A stretch of DNA of 64,000 nucleotides from NCBI RefSeq assembly GCF_001306455.1, contig NZ_LGTQ01000013.1, positions 186,001 to 250,000 on the forward strand. Reading direction: 5' to 3'. Made by a program: the position numbers and the translations under genes. Positions 18,641-26,553 of this stretch are shown one piece after another (within the stretch, counting starts at the first letter, position 1; each line of letters opens with the position of its first letter). The notes below the pieces were generated by a model, which did not search any database, had not been told where the DNA came from, and saw only the letters and a list, made by a program, of their open reading frames with translations. The stretch is from Jiulongibacter sediminis. Its GTDB lineage: Bacteria > Bacteroidota > Bacteroidia > Cytophagales > Spirosomataceae.

Positions 18641-20297
18641 GACGGATGATTTTTTTTGTAAAACGTTTGTCGTCGTATTTCAGATCCACGAAAAAGGAGG
18701 TCACTGAAAGTTCATTGACATTAATTTCGATAAGATTGTTTCCCTTTATTAAAGTTTTATCGAAGGTCTTAAGAAGCTTACCTGATTCTGAAAGGAGTCT
18801 TATTTCCGTGTCCTGTGTTTTCTTGGCAGTGAATTGTAGCTTCAAATTGTCTTTTACAGGATTAGGGAAAGCCACTTCTTCGGCTTCTTTCTGTGAAGAA
18901 AGAATTGACATGTCAAAAACACAGAGCTTAGTCTCATAACCTGAAAGTGTAACTGTGGTGGACCAATTTTGATATTTTACGCCAATAGTTACTTCTTCGT
19001 TTTCATCGGAAGCGAAAGGGTTATGGGCCGCAATTAATATTTGATCTCCTTTTACGACTCCTCGCCAGATAGGCTCTCTATTTTCATTATAATCTCTGGC
19101 AGAAGTTTCTATAACCAGCTGATGTTCTCCTTCAAAAAAGTCTTTGACCAGACTTAGCCGATATAATCCTTTTAGAAAATAGCTGTAAGTGACAAATGAG
19201 GTCTCGGATTGAAATAAAGCCGGATTTTCCCAAAGCCAAAGTCCGTCAGCACCGGAAAAAAATGGGAAAATGGCTGTGGCCTCAGCCATCCAGGGCTTGA
19301 TGTATTGATTAACTACATTTTCATTGAAGCTGTATCTCATCCAAACAAAAGGAATGACAGGTTTATCCGTCCAGGCCTTATTGGCCTCAATCTGGAATAG
19401 TAAATAAGAAAGATACTCGCCGGCAAAAGGGTGGGGGTAGTCATAATAATAATAGGCGGACGGCGTGGCAATATCCATTTGATCATAAAACGGGCCGCCG
19501 ATATCACCGTTTTCATCAGTACAGATGTAATTCAGAACCGATTTGTCAGTTTGCCACTCCTGCCAGGTTTTTCCCTGAATATTCTGAAAAGTATTGACAA
19601 TTGGAGTGTCAGAATAGGAGGCAATTCTGGGCTGATTTGAGCCTCCTTTTGAAAGAAATGAGCTCACTGATCTGGCATAAAGGTTTCTCAAATCTGATTT
19701 ATACTTACTGAGAAATTCGGCATCGCTTAAATTACGATACTCGGCAGGAATGGCCGGATTGCTTTTTAACTGAAGTATTTCGAAATCGAAACGGAAAGTT
19801 CGTTCAATATCAAAACAGAAAATATCTGAACTCAGGATGCCTTGACTGCCTGTCTGAGCTGATAGGAAGTTAAAATCATTTTGCCATTTATTTTCATAAA
19901 TGCTAAGATCATTTCCCCACGGGCTTCGCAACTCTTCCCACGGCTGATTTTGATCCGCATAGGCCGTGCCGTAATATATCTGAGCTTTTTGATCGTTTTG
20001 TAGACCGGAGTATGAATTTGGGTCTGCAGCTAAAGTAAAACCATGTTTCAGTGCGGCCGGAATATCCTGATTGCGATTTGGTAAACCATAGACCAGCTCA
20101 AAAGGCAGTTCAAATTCAGGAAACTGAGACCATTCAATTACTCCTTTTTCAGAGTCATCGAATGTGCTGAATTCAATACAGTTCTGTCCTTGCAATATCA
20201 AGGATAGTCCTAAAAATAGGCTTAATAGCACTGAAGTCGATCTCAAAAAAAAGGCTAATTTTGTAGAGTAAAGTCGCATTAAAACCGTTTTATACAA
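18633..20297 (-). CDS. Exported protein with T9SS C-terminal sorting domain, possibly a glycoside hydrolase-like barrel
   Basis: 554 residues. A signal peptide ends near LQGQ (about residue 38); the start may be the internal Met8 since the first seven residues add nothing. The central part has no domain that I recognise for sure, but strand-end segments such as 'DIFCFDIER', '[14 protein letters not shown]', '[13 protein letters not shown]' and '[11 protein letters not shown]' look like a TIM barrel of a sugar hydrolase. The last 80 residues form a type A T9SS signal: '[16 protein letters not shown]', '[14 protein letters not shown]' and the end KKIIRLE. It is likely carried across the outer membrane. 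It is the first gene of the operon with DUF255 and pxpBCA. Confidence 0.75.
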   Translation of the reverse strand: MYKTVLMRLYSTKLAFFLRSTSVLLSLFLGLSLILQGQNCIEFSTFDDSEKGVIEWSQFPEFELPFELVYGLPNRNQDIPAALKHGFTLAADPNSYSGLQNDQKAQIYYGTAYADQNQPWEELRSPWGNDLSIYENKWQNDFNFLSAQTGSQGILSSDIFCFDIERTFRFDFEILQLKSNPAIPAEYRNLSDAEFLSKYKSDLRNLYARSVSSFLSKGGSNQPRIASYSDTPIVNTFQNIQGKTWQEWQTDKSVLNYICTDENGDIGGPFYDQMDIATPSAYYYYDYPHPFAGEYLSYLLFQIEANKAWTDKPVIPFVWMRYSFNENVVNQYIKPWMAEATAIFPFFSGADGLWLWENPALFQSETSFVTYSYFLKGLYRLSLVKDFFEGEHQLVIETSARDYNENREPIWRGVVKGDQILIAAHNPFASDENEEVTIGVKYQNWSTTVTLSGYETKLCVFDMSILSSQKEAEEVAFPNPVKDNLKLQFTAKKTQDTEIRLLSESGKLLKTFDKTLIKGNNLIEINVNELSVTSFFVDLKYDDKRFTKKIIRLE

Positions 20298-20308
20298 AAG
20301 TATCGATT

Positions 20309-20761
20309 ATGATGGTTAAAAAGTTTCTGTTGGTCTTATTTCTCGGAGTCCTGTTTATTTCCTGTAAGAATAGTGGTGGCGTGGATCCTGATAAAACGGC
20401 CCTGGAGCTCATTTCTCTAAATCTTTGGGAACTACAACGCTATACTGATGCCACCGGTCAGCCTATCTCAAACGCCTCTTTAAATACCGAAGCCTTGCTT
20501 TTGTATGCCATGCAGTTTGAATTCAAAGATGACGGAGTGGTGAGAGGCTTGGATAAAACTTCAAAAAACATCATTGATAAGGGCGTCTGGTCTTTTATCG
20601 ATAATGAAAACTCTGTCAATGTAAAATTGACAGGTCTTGACTATGATTTCAGAATAGTAACGCTCAAAACCGGGCAAATGACACTTCAGGCACCTACCGG
20701 TAATTTTCTTTCAGGTGTTGGCGATCAGATTAATCTTGAATTTACCTCAGTAAACCAATAG
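20309..20761 (+). CDS. Small lipoprotein, lipocalin-like
   Basis: 150 residues with a lipobox at about residue 18 (LFISCKNS), so it is probably lipid-anchored. The mature part 'LISLNLWELQRYTDATGQPIS', 'MQFEFKDDGVVRG', 'KGVWSFIDNENSVNVKL' follows the alternating strand pattern of the short lipocalin-like domains common in Bacteroidota lipoproteins. Ligand unknown. It is divergent from the T9SS gene with only 11 bases between starts, and three bases before the start of the regulator gene, so co-expressed with that regulator. Confidence 0.65.
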   Translation: MMVKKFLLVLFLGVLFISCKNSGGVDPDKTALELISLNLWELQRYTDATGQPISNASLNTEALLLYAMQFEFKDDGVVRGLDKTSKNIIDKGVWSFIDNENSVNVKLTGLDYDFRIVTLKTGQMTLQAPTGNFLSGVGDQINLEFTSVNQ

Positions 20762-20764
20762 CAC

Positions 20765-22240
20765 TTGAAAAACGAACATATACGTCTGATTTTTGGTCTT
20801 AAACTGAAGCAAATCCGACAGGAGAAAAACTTATCATTACAGGCACTTTCAAAAGTATCAGGTATTTCTCAGTCCTATTTAAATGAAATAGAGAAAGGGA
20901 AAAAGTATCCTAAGACTGATAAGATTTCTGCTCTTGCGGCTGCTTTAGAGGTGGAATATGACACTTTAGTTTCGCTCAAATTGAGTAAAAAGCTAGAGCC
21001 GATGGCCAAGCTGCTGAAGTCAAACATGCTCACTGAGATTCCTTTCGACTTTTTTGGACTTGATACAGCTCAGATTCTCGATTTATTTTCTGCAGCTCCT
21101 GCGAAGTTAAGTGCCTTTGTGAATGCCATTTTTGAGATTGGTAAGAACTATAACCTAACGGTAGAGAAATTCTATTTTGCTGCCTTAAGATCGTATCAGG
21201 AGATGCATCAGAACTATTTTCCTGAGATTGAGGAAGAGGCCGTTCGTTTTCTGAAAGATCAGGTAAAAGGTTCTGAGGAAACCTTAAACGAAAATATTCT
21301 AGCCGGCATTCTAAAGTCAATGTACGGTATTGAGATTTCTTATTTTGATGAGGAAGATCAACCGATCATTGCAAATATGCGATCTGTTTTCAGGCCGGAG
21401 AGCAAAATTTTAATGATCAATAAAAGGATTTCTGAGGATCAGCGTGCTTTTACGATGGCTAAAGAGTTGGGTTTTCAATACATGGGACTTAAAGAAAGGC
21501 CGTTTACCAGTTCATCCATAGAGGTACAGTCATTTGAGGAGGTTTTAAATAATTTTAAGGCATCCTATTTTGCGGGGGCTATTTTGATCAGACAGGAGTT
21601 AATTATTGAGGCTCTAAAAGATTGGTTTGCTCAAAAAACATGGAAGCCTGAAGTGGTGACCGAAATGGCCGAGCGTTTTCATGCAACTCCGGAAACGTTA
21701 TTTCACCGAATAAGTAACGTGTTGCCAAAGCATTTCGGAATAGATAAGTTTCTCTTCATGAGATTTGATGCATTGCCGGGTAGCCAGCAATATTTTCTCA
21801 CTAAAGAAATGCACCTTTCGAAACGGCTGGGGCCGCAGGAGAATAAAGAGGAGCATTATTGCAGAAGATGGGTTTCTATTGAAATTCTGGATCATCTATC
21901 TTCAAAACAGGAGGCTGGTAAGTACACTGGTCCTATCGTGGATGGCCAGTTTTCTTATTTAAAGAACAGAAAGCATGATTTCTTTGTGCTGGCTATGGCC
22001 AGGCCGCTAAATATCAAAAGACAACTTAATATCTCTGTCAGCCTTGGTTTTGAGGTTAATGATCAACTCAAATCAAAGATTAAATTCCTTAACGACAAGC
22101 AGATTGATAAACGCGAAGTGAATCAAACCTGTGAGCGTTGCGGAATTTTTGATTGTAAGGAGCGTGTTGCCGCACCTACAATCCTTCAAAAGAAAAGACA
22201 TCAGGAAGAAATCAGAAAGGTATTAGAAAGGCTGAACTGA
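20765..22240 (+). CDS. XRE-family regulator of the ScfR (short-chain fatty acid regulator) type
   Basis: 491 residues. An N-terminal HTH_3 domain (residues about 10-65, 'LKQIRQEKNLSLQALSKVSGISQSYLNEIEKG') is followed by a helical region, an IrrE-like region in which the HExxH metal motif is replaced by 'AKELGFQ', and a C-terminal domain with CERCGIFDCKER, the Cys-cluster of ScfR-type proteins such as RamB/MldR. Known ScfRs respond to acyl-CoA and control glyoxylate or methylcitrate genes; no such gene is nearby. The start is TTG at 20765. It overlaps nothing but follows the lipoprotein gene by three bases. The end abuts the convergent NifU-like gene. Confidence 0.78.
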   Translation: MKNEHIRLIFGLKLKQIRQEKNLSLQALSKVSGISQSYLNEIEKGKKYPKTDKISALAAALEVEYDTLVSLKLSKKLEPMAKLLKSNMLTEIPFDFFGLDTAQILDLFSAAPAKLSAFVNAIFEIGKNYNLTVEKFYFAALRSYQEMHQNYFPEIEEEAVRFLKDQVKGSEETLNENILAGILKSMYGIEISYFDEEDQPIIANMRSVFRPESKILMINKRISEDQRAFTMAKELGFQYMGLKERPFTSSSIEVQSFEEVLNNFKASYFAGAILIRQELIIEALKDWFAQKTWKPEVVTEMAERFHATPETLFHRISNVLPKHFGIDKFLFMRFDALPGSQQYFLTKEMHLSKRLGPQENKEEHYCRRWVSIEILDHLSSKQEAGKYTGPIVDGQFSYLKNRKHDFFVLAMARPLNIKRQLNISVSLGFEVNDQLKSKIKFLNDKQIDKREVNQTCERCGIFDCKERVAAPTILQKKRHQEEIRKVLERLN

Positions 22241-22837
22241 TTACATCGCTTCAGCCACCACTTCTTTTACGCCCGGAACCATATTGGTGAGTAGTCTTTC
22301 GATGCCGTCTTTGAGGGTTACTGTGGCAGATGGGCAGCCGCTGCATGAGCCCTGCAACATAACAGTTACTCTACCACTTTCTTCATCATAGTCTGCAAAG
22401 TTGATGGCTCCACCGTCCGACTCAACAGCTGGTCTGACGTATTGATCGAGAGCAGCTTTGATCTTACCAACGGCTTCAGAGTCATTCGCGTCAACAATCA
22501 GTGTATTCTTTTCAACCGTTTTTTTGTCAAATACCTCATTCTCGTCATCGAAGAATATTTTGAGGAATCTCCTCAAATCGCCTAAAACCTCTTCCCACTG
22601 AGTTTCATCATCTTTCGTAATGGTGATAAAGTTGGACGCTATGAATACCCTTTGTACAAAAGGAAACTGAAAAAGATCCGCAGCCAAAGGTGAGGCTTTT
22701 GATTCCTCACGAGTGCTGCCCATGTCAGGGTAATCGAAAGAAAGCCCTTCAGGTACGAGTTCGTAATTGAGAACAAACTTCATCGAGTTAGGATTTGGAC
22801 TTAACTCAGTATAGATCATCGTACTTCTTTTCAGCAT
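22241..22837 (-). CDS. NifU-like Fe-S cluster carrier
   Basis: A 198-residue protein with two domains: an N-terminal Nfu scaffold domain (residues about 8-95) and a C-terminal NifU-like domain with CSGC (Cys165, Cys168) in 'LQGSCSGCPSATVTLKDGIERLL'. The Cys pair holds a 4Fe-4S cluster at a dimer interface for delivery to target proteins. The start could also be Met7 (MIYTELSPNPNSMKF), which fits homologues better by alignment of the first strand. Single gene; convergent with the regulator. Confidence 0.88.
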   Translation of the reverse strand: MLKRSTMIYTELSPNPNSMKFVLNYELVPEGLSFDYPDMGSTREESKASPLAADLFQFPFVQRVFIASNFITITKDDETQWEEVLGDLRRFLKIFFDDENEVFDKKTVEKNTLIVDANDSEAVGKIKAALDQYVRPAVESDGGAINFADYDEESGRVTVMLQGSCSGCPSATVTLKDGIERLLTNMVPGVKEVVAEAM

Positions 22838-22904
22838 CTTTATCGGTATTTTAAAAATCTGGTGTTCTTAAGAGAGAGAACATCGGACTATGGAAAAAGG
22901 TTTA

Positions 22905-22941
22905 AACAAAACAGCCGAATTCTCTTTCGAAAATCCGGCTG
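22905..22941 (-). terminator. Terminator of rplU-rpmA
   Basis: On the minus strand, CAGCCGGATTTTC, loop GAAA, GAGAATTCGGCTG (13 pairs with two G-T wobbles, 22912-22941), followed by TTTTGTTT. Confidence 0.88.
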
Positions 22942-22962
22942 AAATATCAGTGATTTTGTCTG

Positions 22963-23232
22963 TTACGCCTGAGCAGCTTCAGCTGGCAAAACGTGAACAA
23001 AAGATTTTCCGTCTCTTCCTTTCTTGAAAGTTACGACACCATCTTTTAATGCAAACAAAGTATGATCACGACCAAGGCCTACATTCTGACCAGGGTTGTG
23101 CTTCGTACCACGCTGACGAACGATGATGTTACCAGCAACAGCGGCTTCGCCACCAAATAATTTCACTCCCAGACGCTTACTTTCCGATTCACGTCCGTTT
23201 TTGGAACTACCTACACCTTTCTTATGTGCCAT
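22963..23232 (-). CDS. rpmA: 50S ribosomal protein L27
   Basis: 89 residues, beginning [22 protein letters not shown] as in all bacterial L27 proteins, with '[13 protein letters not shown]' and '[13 protein letters not shown]'. The N-terminal tail reaches the peptidyl transferase centre. It lacks the N-terminal extension that is cleaved in Firmicutes. Second gene of rplU-rpmA, 53 bases after rplU, followed by a strong terminator. Confidence 0.97.
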   Translation of the reverse strand: MAHKKGVGSSKNGRESESKRLGVKLFGGEAAVAGNIIVRQRGTKHNPGQNVGLGRDHTLFALKDGVVTFKKGRDGKSFVHVLPAEAAQA

Positions 23233-23285
23233 GTTTGATAAATATTTTAAGTTATTGAACCTTTGGGTTCAGTAAAATTAATGTC

Positions 23286-23597
23286 TTATGCTACAATATC
23301 GTCAATCATCACTTTGGTCAGGTACTGACGGTGACCATTGCTCTTTTGGTAGCTTTTTCTACGCTTCTTTTTGAAAACGATAACTTTATCGCCTCTCAAA
23401 TGTTCTAAAATAGTGCCTTTTACTTTAGCACCCTTAACGGTTGGAGCACCCACACTCACAGTACCGTCGTTGTCAACAAGAAGTACCTTGTCGAACTCAA
23501 GCTCAGCGTTCGCATCACCCTCCAAACGATGTGTGAAGACGTGGCGACCCTTCTCTACTTTAAACTGCTGGCCTGCTATCTCTACGATTGCGTACAT
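23286..23597 (-). CDS. rplU: 50S ribosomal protein L21
   Basis: 103 residues, starting [17 protein letters not shown], with the diagnostic '[21 protein letters not shown]' near the C-terminus, which binds 23S rRNA. First gene of the rplU-rpmA operon. A TACCTTTG -7 element joined to CAGCCCG lies 29-42 bases before the start. Confidence 0.97.
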   Translation of the reverse strand: MYAIVEIAGQQFKVEKGRHVFTHRLEGDANAELEFDKVLLVDNDGTVSVGAPTVKGAKVKGTILEHLRGDKVIVFKKKRRKSYQKSNGHRQYLTKVMIDDIVA

Positions 23598-23625
23598 GTT
23601 ATTAAAATTAATTTATTTATAAATC

Positions 23626-23639
23626 GGGCTGCAAAGGTA
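23626..23639 (-). promoter_or_regulatory. rplU promoter, -7 element with TTTGCAGCCC
   Basis: On the minus strand TACCTTTG (23632-23639) followed by CAGCCC. It shares its extended form with the rpsT, yceD and panD promoters. No clear -33 element. Confidence 0.68.
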
Positions 23640-23716
23640 ATGAATAAGATTCTAAATTAAAATGCTGTTTCCAAAATAAATAATCTTCTCAAAAGGCTGA
23701 TTCGCAGTGGCTTGAC

Positions 23717-24364
23717 TTAAGCTGGCTCATTTTCTTCAACAAGACCCATAATAATCAGAAATTGCCCTAAACCATAGGTACTCATCACCCAAACCGGAGC
23801 GTGAGCTACTTTATGCATAAAAACATCGAGGGCAATAATGGAATCTGAAAGCATGAAAAGTACAGATCCCGAAAGTACCAGTCCGTAGCTTTCAGGCTTT
23901 GCTATTCTCGTACTGGCCATAAAAGTCATAAGGGAAATAGCACCGATATAAATGTAAACAGGGATTCTCATTTCCGAAGGAATAGCATCCTGAAGAATCA
24001 AAATGGAGAACATTAATGCATAGGCTGTAATAGGTGGCAAGCCAATCAACCGGAATTTTGAGTTTTGACTGAAAATGTAAGAATAAGTTAAATGACCAAT
24101 AAGAAATGCCGAAAGACCAAGCAAGAAGAAGTTTTGGCCACTGAACATTAAAAATATATCTCCTAGCCAGGCAAAAAGAAGGGCAATGAAAACGGATTTA
24201 TGAGTTTTTGATTTGTCAGCCCTGTAATAAATGTAAGCGAGTAAGGGCATAAGTAGTGGTTTGGTGAATTGTTTTAATTCACTGATGTCCATAACTGCTG
24301 CCAAAATATTTATCACAAGGACAGCAAAATAGGCAATTGCGTATGTTCTTACTCTTCGATACAA
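23717..24364 (-). CDS. YhhN family membrane protein (lysoplasmalogenase-like)
   Basis: 215 residues with about eight membrane helices and the YhhN/TMEM86 signature: 'FIALLFAWLGDIFLMF', 'FFLLGLSAFLIGHLTYSYIF' and 'SGSVLFMLSDSIIALDVF'. In animals the family hydrolyses lysoplasmalogen; the bacterial activity is less certain. The start is TTG at 24364, inside the last codons of the upstream gene (16-base overlap). The Asp residues in two membrane segments that are presumed catalytic are present. Confidence 0.82.
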   Translation of the reverse strand: MYRRVRTYAIAYFAVLVINILAAVMDISELKQFTKPLLMPLLAYIYYRADKSKTHKSVFIALLFAWLGDIFLMFSGQNFFLLGLSAFLIGHLTYSYIFSQNSKFRLIGLPPITAYALMFSILILQDAIPSEMRIPVYIYIGAISLMTFMASTRIAKPESYGLVLSGSVLFMLSDSIIALDVFMHKVAHAPVWVMSTYGLGQFLIIMGLVEENEPA

Positions 24365-26547
24365 TTCTGAATCTCTGCTTTAAACGGTTTTGTTGTATTC
24401 GTTGAAAATCCAGGATTTAGGGTTATTGAATTCTCTGCCTGATAAGTGGTGATATCATTGACAGTACCAATGGAAACAATGACATCAGAAGATTTGATTA
24501 GGCCGTAATGGCTGACTTCTAAAATGTTTACATTTGAAAGGCAAGGACTCGGATCAAAAGTGACTTCTATATTGCCAGAGGAGGTACCTTGACAAAATTC
24601 ATTGTAAACGTTACTTACCGAAAAAACTCCTGAGGAGGAAGGCGTCAGACTGACAGAAGTTGAAGCCGAAGTCCCAGAAAGTAATTCTCCGGCAAGTGAG
24701 AAGTTGACTGTTGACTCTCCAGTGATTTCGACGGGTACTGTTATTGACTGACCGTTCTCAATAATGAAATTTCCCCCAACCGCAACAGTCGGTTGTGCAT
24801 GAAGAGTGAAATTTCCTGACTCAGGTCCGGTGGTGCCGGAATTGGAGGATAGTACTCTAATTCGGTATTGGCTACTTGAAACAATTTCAGCGGGGATAGT
24901 TAGGGAGTTAAATGACGTATCGGTAACCACGCCTAAGACAACAGGGTTAGTAAAGATTCCATTTTCGTCAGAAAGCTGGATTGTAAATTGATTATCTGCA
25001 GCCCAATACCCCTGGGTATTTATTCTGAAATTGAATGTTTCATTCGCACAGAAATTATCCTTAATCCCGTCGTAAGAAAGAACTTCGGGTGTTATAAACT
25101 GAACTATAACCTGAGACACACAAGTGCTTTTATTGCCTGATGGATCAATTGCTGTAAGGATAACGTTATTGCTTCCGGTGTCGGAGAGAGTAAAAGAACC
25201 TGGATCGACACTCAGGGTAAATCCATTAGCATCAAAGGTGCCGTTGTTGAGGCTATCTGCAATAAGAGTTGCGGTGCTGTCAGGGCCCAACGTGAGCGTA
25301 AAGGCTTTGCAGGCAATATCAGGATGTGTAATGTCTTCTAAATCAAAGCTTCTCCAAACAATGCCATATTCATCACCATCCTGTGTATTGGTAGAATCCT
25401 TCATTCCGGATTGCCAAAGGGCGTAAAGGGGACCTTCATCACCTAGGAGCGAAAGTGCCGAAAAAGACTGAAAAAAGTCTGTGGTCGAATTTAGTCTGGT
25501 TTCGTTGGTTTGTATGTTATGGTTATTGTCAAGGACTCTCGAGTAAATCCCGTCGTAAGATGCGTCCTGGTTAAACGAATTCCATGACACTACCGTTATG
25601 CCATTTACAGATGTAGCTATGGACGGAAAGTTCTGAAAACCTGAAGTAGTTTTGTTAATGCGTTTGTTGTTTTGGCCCTGAGAGCCTAGTGTCTGGGAGA
25701 GAACACTGAGGTAGATACCCTCATTGCTTCCATCACTTCCCTTATCGGTCCATACGACATAAACATTCCCTAACGTATCTGAGCTTACAGCCGGAGAAAT
25801 TTGTTGAAATGTACTGTTGTTGGAGATATTAATGATGGAAGACGAAGTGCCGTTTGATGAGTCAAAGACCTGTCCTTTAATTTCAGAATCATTTAAAGTG
25901 TCTGTTTCCTGCCAAACCACAGTGAAGCCGTTGTTAGTCAGGCCCGCGACTACAGGTACTAACTGAGCTACTCCCGAAGAATCTATCTGAAAGTTAGCAG
26001 AGAAGGAAGAGGTGTTTGAAATATATCTGGTCCCGCTTACTTGTGTGTTATTTTGCCAAACTAGAATGAGGTCTCCGTTTGGTGTAGAAGCCAAATTAGG
26101 GAATTTCTGATTTCCTGTCAGATCGGCATGAAGGATGGTTTCTCCTACTAAAACATTACCACTGGTATCAAAGACTTTTCCGTAAACATCCCAATCTCCA
26201 TTGGTTCCAATGCCCATCCAGGTTACAAAAACGAATCCTTGATTAGAATACTTTATTTTTGGATATCTCTGATCTTCGTTGGTGGTGGTATTCACGGTGA
26301 ATTCTGCGACAAGAGCATTGCCAAGGGAGTCGGTAAATTTCGCCTTGATTTCGTAGTCCAGATTACTCCCGTCCCATGATTCCCAAACTGCATACACGTT
26401 TCCATTCGAATCGGAAGTAACAGAAGTATTTTGCTGTTGATTAGCTGTGCCGGTGTTAAGAACAAGTTCAGAACTTTCGTTCATTAACTGAGCATAGCCC
26501 AAGGAAGTCCAGCACAATAGAAAAATTACAGATATTAACTTTTTCAT
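24349..26547 (-). CDS. Large exported protein: sialidase-like repeats, Ig-like modules, 3-coathanger-stack C-terminus
   Basis: 732 residues with a signal peptide (cut near GYAQ, residue 19). Residues about 30-390 contain seven or so repeats of the form 'SDSNGNVYAVWESWDG', 'VWTDKGSDG', like beta-propeller BNR/Asp-box blades. A HYR/Ig-like region follows, and then Ig-like sequence from about 490. The last 65 residues ('SNVNILEVSHYGLIKSSDVI', 'YQAENSITLNPGFST', 'FKAEIQNC') match the 3-coathanger stack of Bacteroidota cell-surface proteins. The gene is six bases downstream of the fibre-like protein. Adhesion or carbohydrate contact is possible, but no activity is demonstrable. Confidence 0.7.
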   Translation of the reverse strand: MKKLISVIFLLCWTSLGYAQLMNESSELVLNTGTANQQQNTSVTSDSNGNVYAVWESWDGSNLDYEIKAKFTDSLGNALVAEFTVNTTTNEDQRYPKIKYSNQGFVFVTWMGIGTNGDWDVYGKVFDTSGNVLVGETILHADLTGNQKFPNLASTPNGDLILVWQNNTQVSGTRYISNTSSFSANFQIDSSGVAQLVPVVAGLTNNGFTVVWQETDTLNDSEIKGQVFDSSNGTSSSIINISNNSTFQQISPAVSSDTLGNVYVVWTDKGSDGSNEGIYLSVLSQTLGSQGQNNKRINKTTSGFQNFPSIATSVNGITVVSWNSFNQDASYDGIYSRVLDNNHNIQTNETRLNSTTDFFQSFSALSLLGDEGPLYALWQSGMKDSTNTQDGDEYGIVWRSFDLEDITHPDIACKAFTLTLGPDSTATLIADSLNNGTFDANGFTLSVDPGSFTLSDTGSNNVILTAIDPSGNKSTCVSQVIVQFITPEVLSYDGIKDNFCANETFNFRINTQGYWAADNQFTIQLSDENGIFTNPVVLGVVTDTSFNSLTIPAEIVSSSQYRIRVLSSNSGTTGPESGNFTLHAQPTVAVGGNFIIENGQSITVPVEITGESTVNFSLAGELLSGTSASTSVSLTPSSSGVFSVSNVYNEFCQGTSSGNIEVTFDPSPCLSNVNILEVSHYGLIKSSDVIVSIGTVNDITTYQAENSITLNPGFSTNTTKPFKAEIQNCIEE

Positions 26548-26553
26548 CAGTCT

